DNA from: an uncultured bacterium | GTDB lineage: Bacteria > Bacillota > Clostridia > Lachnospirales > Lachnospiraceae | Assembly (NCBI GenBank): GCA_905215155.1 | Contig: CAJMPJ010000003.1 | Coordinates: forward strand, 1-64,000 | DNA length: 64,000 bases | Direction of reading: 5' to 3' | Part shown: piece after piece, positions 34,080 through 42,242 of the stretch | How positions within the stretch are numbered: position 1 is the first letter of the stretch | Layout: the number at the start of each line of letters is the position of its first letter | Notes under the pieces: model-generated | Told to the model about the DNA's origin: nothing | What the model saw: only the letters and a program-made list of their open reading frames with translations | Database searches by the model: none | Made by a program: the position numbers and the translations under genes

Positions 34080-35436
34080 AACAGCTTCCTCCCTCTTTTC
34101 TACGTTCTGCGGTGACGGTTCCCCCGTGAGCCGCAACAATGGATTTTACAATGGCAAGACCGATGCCTGCGCCTCCGGTCCTTCGGTCTCTGGATTTATC
34201 CGACCGGTAAAAGCGTTCAAAGATAAGCGGCAATTCTTCTTCCTCGATACCGATCCCGTTGTCAAGGACCTTCACGATTCCGTACTGAGGGGTCTCAGAA
34301 ACCAGAACCTTTATGCTGCCGCCTTTTGGAGTGTATTTTACTGCGTTGGAAAGAAGGTTTGCAACCACCTGGCTGATCCGGTCCTTATCAGCTTCCACAA
34401 ATACCGGGTTTCCTTCCATCTCAAAGGAATGGTTCTTTTTCTGGATCTCCCCATTCATGGTGTCTGATACAATTTTAACAAGACCGGTCAGGTCAATCCG
34501 GGATTTTTTTAACGTCAGATTTTCACTTTCTATCCTCGCAAGCTGCTCTAAGTCTGCTACCAGGGTTCCCAACCGTTTCACCTCTTCAAAACAGCTGTAA
34601 AGCCGCTCAGGGGTCGGGTCCCACAACCCCTCCATCATGGCTTCCAAATGGGAGCTTAATGAGGTCAGCGGAGTCCGCAGCTCATGAGCCACATCTGCCG
34701 TCAGCTGTTTCCGCAAGTTTTCCTGTCTGCCAAGAGCGTCGGAAAGCTGATTGATGGCGGCTGCAAGGTCATCAAGTTCTTTGATCCTGGTTCCCGGTTC
34801 AAACCGGATGTTATAATTACCTTCTGAAATTTGTTTGGCAATGTATGCGGTCTTTGTAACCGGCCGGGAAATCCTGCGGGCCAGGAAACAGCCCACCGCC
34901 ACAGAGCAGATGCCGGACAGGATTCCTATGAAGCCAAGGACCTTATTCATGACATTGATAAAATCGAAATCTGCTTCATTCATAAAGAACGGACCATAGT
35001 ATTTAATGGATACGCTTCCGGTCTTTCTTCCATTCTGGCTCAGGTCATAGGTATGGTCCACAAAACCGCCCTTTGATCCCCGCTCCTCCATACGGACCGA
35101 GATTTCATTCATGATCTTTCCACAAAGACTCATGTCGTGGTTTTGCGCATCCCATACCACGTTACCGCCCAGGTCATACAGTTTTACGATATAGCCGTCA
35201 TATAAGGCATTCATACCGATGGCGTGAACGTAATCAAGTTTCCAGTTCCGCTTAAAGCCATCATACTGGCCGTTTAATTCTTCCACCAGGTTTTCTCTCC
35301 GCTCCACCCCAAGCTGGGTAATATACTTTTCAAATTCCCGGTTAATCAACCAGTTGGAGAGAAGGCCGATGAGAAAGATGGTCAGAAAAAGCACCAGAAA
35401 AATCGACAGTGACAGCTGCTTTCTTAAACTTTTCAT
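34042..35436 (-). CDS. Membrane sensor histidine kinase (HAMP, HisKA)
   Basis: A 464-residue kinase with a first membrane span (about residues 8-28), an extracytoplasmic sensor of some 130 residues, a second span, a HAMP linker, the HisKA box HELRTPLTSL and an HATPase domain (NLLSNAVKYTPKGG, DNGIGI, GAGIGLAIV). The start is the ATG at 35436, eight bases after a G-rich site; a GTG at 35445 overlaps the regulator stop. Its gene follows copA-copZ, so a copper or envelope-stress signal is possible. Its 3' end overlaps fdhD on the other strand. Confidence 0.92.
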   Translation of the reverse strand: MKSLRKQLSLSIFLVLFLTIFLIGLLSNWLINREFEKYITQLGVERRENLVEELNGQYDGFKRNWKLDYVHAIGMNALYDGYIVKLYDLGGNVVWDAQNHDMSLCGKIMNEISVRMEERGSKGGFVDHTYDLSQNGRKTGSVSIKYYGPFFMNEADFDFINVMNKVLGFIGILSGICSVAVGCFLARRISRPVTKTAYIAKQISEGNYNIRFEPGTRIKELDDLAAAINQLSDALGRQENLRKQLTADVAHELRTPLTSLSSHLEAMMEGLWDPTPERLYSCFEEVKRLGTLVADLEQLARIESENLTLKKSRIDLTGLVKIVSDTMNGEIQKKNHSFEMEGNPVFVEADKDRISQVVANLLSNAVKYTPKGGSIKVLVSETPQYGIVKVLDNGIGIEEEELPLIFERFYRSDKSRDRRTGGAGIGLAIVKSIVAAHGGTVTAERRKEGGSCFTVSLPKGPVVH

Positions 35437-35441
35437 TCCGG

Positions 35442-36140
35442 TCACCCCCCGAATTTGTATCCAAGTCCCGGAATGGTAAGGATGTATACGGGAGCTTTGG
35501 GATCGTCCTCCACCTTTTTTCTTATGTTTTTGATGTGGCTGTCAATGGCTCTGTCATATCCTGCAAAGCCCTTATCAAGGGCTGTCTCAATCAATTCTTC
35601 CCTGGTAAAGACCTTTCCCGGATATTTAATGAGGGCAGACAGGATGTTGCGCTCGCTTGGAGTCAGCGTGACCACCGCTCCTTTTTTGCGGACCTCATTT
35701 TTCTCAATATCCACCACCAGATCTCCGTCTCTCCAGGAATTGTACCTGGTCAGCGGTACTAAGTCCCGTTCGGTGCGGCGGAGCACTGCCTCGATGCGGG
35801 CAGACAGTTCTTTTAATCCGAACGGTTTGATCACATAATCATCGGCTCCCAGTCCAAACCCCTCCACCACATCATTTTCCTCTACCTTGGCGGTCAGCAT
35901 AATCACTGGAACACGGGATTTTCTGCGGATGGCAGTACACACCTCTTCTCCGGAAAGGTCCGGGAGCATAAGATCCAGAAGTATCAGAGAGATATTTTCT
36001 GCATCAAATATTTCCAAAGCCTTTTTACCGTTTTCAGCCGGCAATGGGCGGTAGCCTTTGCTCTCCAGAAGACGGCAGACTACCTCCAGTATTTTAGGTT
36101 CGTCATCGACGACCAGTACATTTTTTAAATTCCTTCCCAT
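35442..36140 (-). CDS. OmpR/PhoB-type response regulator
   Basis: A 232-residue regulator: receiver domain with VLVVDDEP, phospho-Asp in LILLDLMLP and KPFGLKEL switch region, followed by a winged-helix domain (LTPSERNILSALIKYPGKVFTREELI, YDRAIDSHIKNIRKK). The ATG at 36140 has GAGGTG upstream and replaces a GTG two codons earlier. It is coupled to the downstream kinase and lies after copZ, separated by a terminator-like hairpin. Confidence 0.93.
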   Translation of the reverse strand: MGRNLKNVLVVDDEPKILEVVCRLLESKGYRPLPAENGKKALEIFDAENISLILLDLMLPDLSGEEVCTAIRRKSRVPVIMLTAKVEENDVVEGFGLGADDYVIKPFGLKELSARIEAVLRRTERDLVPLTRYNSWRDGDLVVDIEKNEVRKKGAVVTLTPSERNILSALIKYPGKVFTREELIETALDKGFAGYDRAIDSHIKNIRKKVEDDPKAPVYILTIPGLGYKFGG

Positions 36141-36172
36141 CCGCACACCTCAATCTCATCAAAATAAACAGG

Positions 36173-36200
36173 AAAAGGGAACTGCACCCTGGCAGTTCCC
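36173..36200 (-). terminator. Terminator/attenuator between copZ and the two-component genes
   Basis: A perfect 9-bp stem (36177-36185 with 36192-36200, six-base loop) is followed on the minus strand by TTTTCC. It lies 8 bp beyond the copZ stop and 33 bp before the regulator start, so copAZ transcripts probably end or are attenuated here. Confidence 0.75.
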
Positions 36201-36207
36201 GGTTTTC

Positions 36208-36417
36208 TTATTCCACTACGTCGTAGCCCTGATCTTCAATTTCAGACTTTAACTTTTCCACAGGAGCTTTCTCCGGGTCATGATCCACTGCTACGGTCTT
36301 GGCTGCCAGATCCACAGACACACCGGACACACCTTCGATGGCTCCTACCGCATTCGTAATTGCTTTTACACAATGTTCACAGGACATACCTTCTACGTTG
36401 ATGATTGTTTTTGACAT
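36208..36417 (-). CDS. copZ: Copper chaperone CopZ (HMA domain)
   Basis: A 69-residue heavy-metal-associated domain protein with the metal-binding loop GMSCEHC. It delivers Cu(I) to the ATPase encoded just upstream. The ATG at 36417 has GGAGG eight bases away; an earlier in-frame ATG at 36432 forms part of that site and is less likely. Confidence 0.92.
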   Translation of the reverse strand: MSKTIINVEGMSCEHCVKAITNAVGAIEGVSGVSVDLAAKTVAVDHDPEKAPVEKLKSEIEDQGYDVVE

Positions 36418-36484
36418 TTGTATTACCTCCATTATTTTATATTATTTAAAGAAAACCTACTTGTTTGGTACAATGACGAGGTCT

Positions 36485-38965
36485 TTATCTCGTTCCTGTC
36501 ATTGGTTTGAATCTCTTTAGCCGCAGCGCATTGGTCAATACGGAAACAGAGCTTAAACTCATGGCTGCCGCTGCAAAAATCGGATTTAAAAGCGGACCGT
36601 TAAAGAGTAAATGCAGAAGACCTGCCGCAATGGGAATCCCGATCACATTATAACCGAACGCCCAGAAAAGATTCTGTTTGATGTTCCTGATGGTCTGCTT
36701 GCTCAAATCAATGGCCGTCGGCACATCCATTAAATCAGACCGCATAAGAACAATGTCTGCCGATTCCATGGCAACGTCGGTTCCGGAACCGATGGCGATT
36801 CCGATATCTGCCTGGGCAAGAGCCGGTGCATCGTTGATCCCGTCTCCTACCATGGCAACCTTTTTCCCTTCGCTCTGCAGCTTCTTTACCTCGCTGGATT
36901 TATCCTGGGGAAGCACTTCTGACAGCACCCGGTCAATTCCCACCTGTTTTGCAATGGCAGCTGCAGTTTTCTTATTATCTCCTGTGATCATAGCCACTTC
37001 TATGCCCATCTTATGCAAACTTTCAATGGCCGCACGGCTGGATTCCTTCACCACATCGGCAACTGCGACGATGCCGGCCAGCTGTCCGTTTAAGGCCACA
37101 TACATAGGGGTCTTTCCTTCTTCCGCCAGACGGTCGGAGCTTTCTTCCATTCCTGCTAAGGAAATGTTTCTCTCCTCCATCAGCTTCCGGTTTCCGGCAA
37201 GAACCTCTTCTCCGTTAATCGTTGCTTCAATGCCACGACCGGTCAACGATTCAAACTGACTGGCAGTAAGAATCTCAAGTCCTGCTTCCTCTGCCCCGCG
37301 GACAATGGCCTGCCCCAGCGGATGCTCAGATCCTTTTTCTGCAGAAGCACAAACCTGCAGCAAGTGGTCTTTTAAAATGCCATCTGCCGTCAGCACATCC
37401 GTCACGGTTGGCTTCCCTTCGGTAATGGTACCTGTTTTATCAAATACAATGGTCGTGATCTTATGGGCCGTTTCAAGTGCTTCTCCTCCTTTGATGAGGA
37501 TTCCATTCTCCGCTCCCTTTCCGGTTCCCACCATAATCGCTGTAGGTGTTGCAAGCCCCAGTGCACAGGGACACGCGATGACCAGAACGGATATAAATAT
37601 GGTAAGAGCAAACTTCAAATCCCCGCCGGTCCCAAAGTACCAGGCAATCCCGGACAACAGGGCAATGGTGCATACAACCGGAACGAAATATCCCGAAACA
37701 ATATCTGCCAGCTGGGCAATGGGAGCTTTGGACCCCTGAGCGTCTTCCACCAGCTTAATGATCTGGGCCAGTGCGGTTTCGCTGCCGATTTTTTCTGCTT
37801 TGAACTGCAAGGCTCCTGTGGTATTTAGGGAAGCTGCGTAAACCGGGTCTCCCTCTTTTTTATCCACCGGCATACTCTCTCCAGTTAGCATGGATTCGTC
37901 AATGGCGGTATGACCGCTTATGACGCTGCCATCCACCGGGATCTTTTCTCCCGGCTTTACTAAAATAATATCACCGATTTCTACTTCGTCAATAGGAATC
38001 TCTTTTTCTATGCCATCCACCAGTACAGTTGCAGTCTTTGGTGCCAGGCCCATAAGTTTTTTAATGGCTTCGCTGGTCCTTCCCTTGGATACCGCTTCTA
38101 AGGATTTTCCAAGTAAGATAAGAGTTATGATAACCCCTGCCGTCTCAAAATACAGCGAATCTACCGCCATAACGTGACCCGTTGCGATCTGAACGGTGTT
38201 ATAAATACTGTAAAGAACCGCTGCCGTAGTTCCCACTGCAATGAGAGAATCCATATTGGGACTTCTCTGAATCAGGGCCTTAAACCCAATGGTATAAAAT
38301 TTATATCCCACTCCAATGACCGGTATAACTAAGAACAGCTCGGTCAGCGCATAAACCAAAGGGAACTGCATGGGATCGAGTCCTGCGGGAAACGGCAGGC
38401 GGACGATCTTTATCATGGGCGCCATGGCAATATAAAGAAGGGGAATGGAAAATACAGCAGATACAATGAATTTGGTCCACAAGGTCCTTATCTCCCGCTG
38501 TTTTCTTTCCCGGTCCTCGTCTGCCGCATCCGCCTTATTCACTTCCAAAGCCTGATAACCGGCTTTTTCAATGGCACCTCGGATTGCGGATAGTCTAACG
38601 GTCTGGGGATCGTAAGTCACCATGGCTTTTTCTGTGGCGAAATTGACAGAAGTCTCTTCCACTCCTTCCAGCTTGCCGATGGCTTTTTCTACCCTTCTTG
38701 CACAGGCGGCACAGGTCATTCCGCCGATGGGAATGGTCACACGGGCATTTTCCGATTTCTCTGCGACTTCATATCCGATTTTTGTTACTGCCCCTTTAAT
38801 GGCAGAAAGATCCAGACTTTCGTTGTCGTATTCCACAAACAGCTTTTCACTTGCCAGATTCACCGTAGCCTGGCTGACTCCGGAAAGCTTACGCACAGTC
38901 TTTTCGATCCTCTGCGCACAAGCGGCACATGTCATGCCTCTTATATTTAACATTTCACTTGTCAT
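36485..38965 (-). CDS. copA: Copper-exporting P1B-type ATPase CopA
   Basis: An 826-residue P-type ATPase with two N-terminal HMA domains (GMTCAACAQ and GMTCAACAR), eight membrane spans, the Cu(I) site [10 protein letters not shown] in membrane helix 6, the phosphorylation motif DKTGTITEG and the hinge [14 protein letters not shown]. It exports Cu(I) from the cytoplasm. The ATG at 38965 follows GAGGTGG; the frame is open to a GTG at 38980. It is the first gene of the copA-copZ unit and divergent from an HxlR regulator. Confidence 0.96.
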   Translation of the reverse strand: MTSEMLNIRGMTCAACAQRIEKTVRKLSGVSQATVNLASEKLFVEYDNESLDLSAIKGAVTKIGYEVAEKSENARVTIPIGGMTCAACARRVEKAIGKLEGVEETSVNFATEKAMVTYDPQTVRLSAIRGAIEKAGYQALEVNKADAADEDRERKQREIRTLWTKFIVSAVFSIPLLYIAMAPMIKIVRLPFPAGLDPMQFPLVYALTELFLVIPVIGVGYKFYTIGFKALIQRSPNMDSLIAVGTTAAVLYSIYNTVQIATGHVMAVDSLYFETAGVIITLILLGKSLEAVSKGRTSEAIKKLMGLAPKTATVLVDGIEKEIPIDEVEIGDIILVKPGEKIPVDGSVISGHTAIDESMLTGESMPVDKKEGDPVYAASLNTTGALQFKAEKIGSETALAQIIKLVEDAQGSKAPIAQLADIVSGYFVPVVCTIALLSGIAWYFGTGGDLKFALTIFISVLVIACPCALGLATPTAIMVGTGKGAENGILIKGGEALETAHKITTIVFDKTGTITEGKPTVTDVLTADGILKDHLLQVCASAEKGSEHPLGQAIVRGAEEAGLEILTASQFESLTGRGIEATINGEEVLAGNRKLMEERNISLAGMEESSDRLAEEGKTPMYVALNGQLAGIVAVADVVKESSRAAIESLHKMGIEVAMITGDNKKTAAAIAKQVGIDRVLSEVLPQDKSSEVKKLQSEGKKVAMVGDGINDAPALAQADIGIAIGSGTDVAMESADIVLMRSDLMDVPTAIDLSKQTIRNIKQNLFWAFGYNVIGIPIAAGLLHLLFNGPLLNPIFAAAAMSLSSVSVLTNALRLKRFKPMTGTR

Positions 38966-39035
38966 CTTGATCCACCTCACCTTTTTTTAACATCTGCCTT
39001 GAAGTTTTCTGTAACTCATGATATTATTATGACAG

Positions 39036-39074
39036 TTATTGTGATATTTGCAAGTATGCACTTTATTGTAATAT
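39036..39074. promoter_or_regulatory. Direct repeat in the copA/hxlR intergenic region, possible operator
   Basis: TTATTGTGATAT (39036-39047) and TTATTGTAATAT (39063-39074) match at 11 of 12 positions and start 27 bp apart, between the divergent copA and hxlR-type genes. A short AGTA/TACT dyad follows at about 39074-39092. The repeats could bind the HxlR protein; no binding data can be read from sequence. Confidence 0.35.
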
Positions 39075-39109
39075 AGTACCCAAAAAGATACTAAAGGAGG
39101 TTTTTATTT

Positions 39110-39469
39110 ATGGATTGCAACTGCTCTGAATATCATTGCCCGGTTGACACTACTTTAAATATGATCGGCGGAAAATATAAAGCTCTTATTTTATGGCACC
39201 TGATCGACAACACGTTACGATTCGGGGAATTGCGTAAACTTATTCCGCAGGCTACCCCTAAAATGATGACCCAGCAGCTTAGGGAACTGGAAGAGGACCA
39301 CTTAATCAACCGGACGGTGTACCCTGTGGTTCCGCCAAAGGTCGAGTATTCCCTGTCGGAGCTGGGAAATAGCATTCGCCCGATTCTGGAAGCCATGTAT
39401 TACTGGGGCACAGACTACCTGACCCAGAATGGACTAAAAGCAAGCTGTTCCATGAAGTTTCCCCTTTAA
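39110..39469 (+). CDS. HxlR-family winged-helix transcriptional regulator
   Basis: A 119-residue regulator with the HxlR domain: CPVDTTLNMIGGKYKALILWHL, then LRFGELRKLIPQATPKMMTQQLRELEEDHLI and YSLSELGNSIRPILEAMYYWG. The N-terminus is unusually Cys-rich (DCNCSEYHCP), which may give redox or metal sensing as in other HxlR/YodB proteins. An AAAGGAGG site precedes the ATG. It is divergent from copA. Confidence 0.92.
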   Translation: MDCNCSEYHCPVDTTLNMIGGKYKALILWHLIDNTLRFGELRKLIPQATPKMMTQQLRELEEDHLINRTVYPVVPPKVEYSLSELGNSIRPILEAMYYWGTDYLTQNGLKASCSMKFPL

Positions 39470-39583
39470 TCTAATATGAGGTAATCATTATGATCCTATG
39501 CATTGGCTCAGCTCCGTGTAAGGTTTGAAACGGTCGAAACATATATTAGGGTTGGAAAAAGAAAATTTAAAGTAAAATAAAAA

Positions 39584-39623
39584 GATCAGGAATCCCGTTT
39601 TCATGGGACCTGATCTTTTTTTA
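39584..39623. terminator. Bidirectional rho-independent terminator
   Basis: Stem GATCAGG/CCTGATC plus an inner TCCC/GGGA pairing is flanked by a T-run on the plus side (from 39616) and an A-rich tract on the other (about 39573-39583), so it can end both the HxlR transcript and the convergent beta-helix transcript. Confidence 0.85.
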
Positions 39624-39654
39624 TTCTTCTATGCCTGCCCGACTGCAATCGGTT

Positions 39655-41895
39655 TTATTGCTCTGCCACCCCGAAATCATCCACATACACATATGCGGCC
39701 CCGGACTTTTTGTAAGCATACACGGTAGCATTAACGGCTCCGGCTCCCGTAGTAAAAGGGATTTGGACCATCGTCCAGTCTGTACGGTCCGATGTTTGTG
39801 ATACCTTGGTACCTCCAAAGCCGTTTACACCAATTTCAACCTGCTCTCCCGGGTCTGCCTTGACCCAGGCAGTGCATACATAGGTGGTATTCGGACTCAG
39901 CCCTGTGACCGTCTGCTTGATGCCATCTTCCCCGGTTCCCAGTCTGACACTTTTTGAACCGCTTCTTGATACAGATACACCGGCAGCTGTTTTAGAATGT
40001 GTTGGCACCCATGGGGAGATGACTCCTTTCTCCAAGTCGGACTGCCTCACCTTATTGATGTAAAGGACACTCACATCTTCAAAAACCGGATCAGGCGGGA
40101 AAGAGAAATCATGTCCGGGAGTCCACTTGGACCCACCGTACTCATATGCGCCAATATCCGGCCCCGAGCCGGCATAATCACCGGTGATTCCAGGGATCAC
40201 GACCCCGGCATCAACCGCCGGAGAAGCAGCTTTCAAACGGAAATCTCCTGCTGCAGGGTTCTCAAACAGGGGATCGGTACCAGAAGTAATATTATTTCCT
40301 TCTATATGAGTTCCTGGAAGGGTAAACGCGGTCGTAAAGATATTGTTGAAGATTCTGTCCCCATACATATCTGACTGAAACTTACTTCCCCAATATCCAA
40401 TATTTCCGTTATTGTAGGTGGTATTGTTATAGATCAGATTAAAATTACTGGGAGTATTCAATCTTATCCCTGTATAATTTCCCCAAACAACATTGTGATG
40501 TACGATATAATTCTTGCTTCCGTTATCCAGATAAATACCGGTGCCGGAATAATTTTTTGCCAGATTATCATGGATGTAATTGTGATGAATGACCGTCCCC
40601 TGGCCATCCCAGGCAAATTCATAAAGGATTCCGCAGTCCTTTGTCAGCTTTCCTGCATTGTACAGATCATTATACTGTATCCGGCTGTTTTGGGTTGGCA
40701 TAAAAATCAGATGCCGTCCGGCATTATATACCGTATTATGACTGATCAGATGGTTTGCTCCCAGAAGATAGATGGCTGGGATATCTGCTGCCGAATAATC
40801 TGCTTCATGAATGAGATTATTGATCAACTGATTCCCTGTTCCCTGTATGCTCACCAGATTTCCGGAGCTGTAGGTCAAAGTACTGTCTCTAAGTTCATTA
40901 TTGGTTCCGGACATAAATATACCGGTACTGTATTGCTTTGTAACATCCGAATCGTGGCTGATGTATTCTCCCTTTAAATCCGAAACCTTACAGGAATTAG
41001 AACCAGCCATTTTAATGCTGGAAGCAAAAATGTTAATTCCCGTAATATTTATATAGGAACGGGAGCTTAAATCAAATGCATACGTCCGCTTCTTTGCTTC
41101 TACGGTCAGGTTATTGGGATTTTCTCCCCCAGGTGCCCATAAATAAAGCCGGTCGGTGGGGCTGTCATAATACCATTCTCCTGGGCTGTCAAGGTCGTTT
41201 AAATCACCGGTGATATAATAGCTGTTACCGGCTGCGGCCGGAATCTCGATTGGATCAAAGGTAATGGAGCCTGGATTTGAGCCTGTAATGGTGCTTTGGT
41301 AAGATTTATAGCCTGTTCCCGAAACACACCAGACCGTTTTGCCAACCCAGTATCCAGCTTTCTGTGTCAGACTCTCATCTTGAATCATGGAAGCTGAACC
41401 GGAATCAACGGAGGCAAATGTGGCATTCATGGGATTTTGTTGGGCTGAATTGGGCCATCTCGCTTGTATTTGCATTTGTTTGTTGACAAATATCTGATCT
41501 TTGGTTCCAAGGGAACCATTCATGGATGCATAATAGATGGAACCGGAATCTTTTACCCAGTCTGTGACCGGATCGGCACCAGAAACGGTGACGGTCTCTC
41601 CTTTATAAGCCTGAAAGCTTATGGGCTTTGCAGAAGTTCCCGAGGTTTTCATGGTTACGGTTTCCCGGTAGGTACCGCCTCGTATGATACAGGTGTCTCC
41701 GGCTTTCATGGAATCTGCTGCCTTTTGAATGGTTTTCCATGGATTTGCCAGGGTTCCAGTTCCGGTAGCGTCATTGCCTGTTACAGAAACGTAATAGGAG
41801 GAAGCTGCTTCTACCCTTTCTCCCCCTAAACAAAAAATAAATAAATTAATTAACACACTTACGACGAAAAACATTCTGCCTTTTCTCTTTTTCAA
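39655..41895 (-). CDS. Secreted right-handed beta-helix carbohydrate-active protein
   Basis: A 746-residue exported protein. A basic N-terminus and hydrophobic segment end in RVEAAS, a likely signal peptidase site near residue 31. The mature part begins YYVSVTGNDATGTGTLANPWKTIQKA, the start of many pectate-lyase-like beta-helix proteins, and has repeated short-strand motifs (HHNYIHDN, VHHNVVWGN, LIYNNTTYNN) in the middle. The last 150 residues look like a carbohydrate-binding jelly roll (SPNTTYVCTAWVKA). It probably cleaves or binds a polysaccharide. The start is TTG six bases after GGAGG. Confidence 0.85.
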   Translation of the reverse strand: MKKRKGRMFFVVSVLINLFIFCLGGERVEAASSYYVSVTGNDATGTGTLANPWKTIQKAADSMKAGDTCIIRGGTYRETVTMKTSGTSAKPISFQAYKGETVTVSGADPVTDWVKDSGSIYYASMNGSLGTKDQIFVNKQMQIQARWPNSAQQNPMNATFASVDSGSASMIQDESLTQKAGYWVGKTVWCVSGTGYKSYQSTITGSNPGSITFDPIEIPAAAGNSYYITGDLNDLDSPGEWYYDSPTDRLYLWAPGGENPNNLTVEAKKRTYAFDLSSRSYINITGINIFASSIKMAGSNSCKVSDLKGEYISHDSDVTKQYSTGIFMSGTNNELRDSTLTYSSGNLVSIQGTGNQLINNLIHEADYSAADIPAIYLLGANHLISHNTVYNAGRHLIFMPTQNSRIQYNDLYNAGKLTKDCGILYEFAWDGQGTVIHHNYIHDNLAKNYSGTGIYLDNGSKNYIVHHNVVWGNYTGIRLNTPSNFNLIYNNTTYNNGNIGYWGSKFQSDMYGDRIFNNIFTTAFTLPGTHIEGNNITSGTDPLFENPAAGDFRLKAASPAVDAGVVIPGITGDYAGSGPDIGAYEYGGSKWTPGHDFSFPPDPVFEDVSVLYINKVRQSDLEKGVISPWVPTHSKTAAGVSVSRSGSKSVRLGTGEDGIKQTVTGLSPNTTYVCTAWVKADPGEQVEIGVNGFGGTKVSQTSDRTDWTMVQIPFTTGAGAVNATVYAYKKSGAAYVYVDDFGVAEQ

Positions 41896-42242
41896 ACTCT
41901 GCCTCCTGTAATCTCTTCATTTTCAGATAAGGCTTATTCCTATGGACTTAAATTTAATGCTACCAAAATTCTGATACCATAATCCATAGATATCTGTAAG
42001 CCTTGTTGTTTTATCGGCTTACAGCCGGTTACAGTTTATGTTTTTCCGACAATGCAGGAGATATTTATCATTTTTTTAACAAAGTTTCTCTGTTATATAA
42101 ACAATCCAGACATTTCATGGAATCGCTTTGACCGATGAGTCGTTCTTTCGGAGATTCAGGATGATTTCGGGTGAAACGTAAATAGCCTTGATGCGTTTGA
42201 TCCAGCAGCAAGGCTATGACTTACAAATGTTAAAAAGTTGTG
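41896..42242. other. 347-bp intergenic region without a gene
   Basis: This gap separates the beta-helix gene from the GH38 gene. It contains a perfect 9-bp inverted repeat (41994-42002 with 42016-42024, 13-base loop) that could be an operator or leader hairpin for the beta-helix gene, and a second 9-bp inverted repeat (42182-42190 with 42209-42217) just after the GH38 stop that may be a weak terminator on the minus strand. No convincing reading frame was seen. Confidence 0.6.

Noticed and set aside
36678..37259. Long open frame on the plus strand opposite copA
   Set aside because: It is antisense to conserved P-type ATPase motifs, is rich in Ser/Pro/Ala as expected from reversed codons and has no ribosome binding site.
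41896..42242. Cyclic di-GMP riboswitch-like bases on the minus strand
   Set aside because: Only short fragments resemble the conserved core; the receptor helices and tetraloop region could not be matched.
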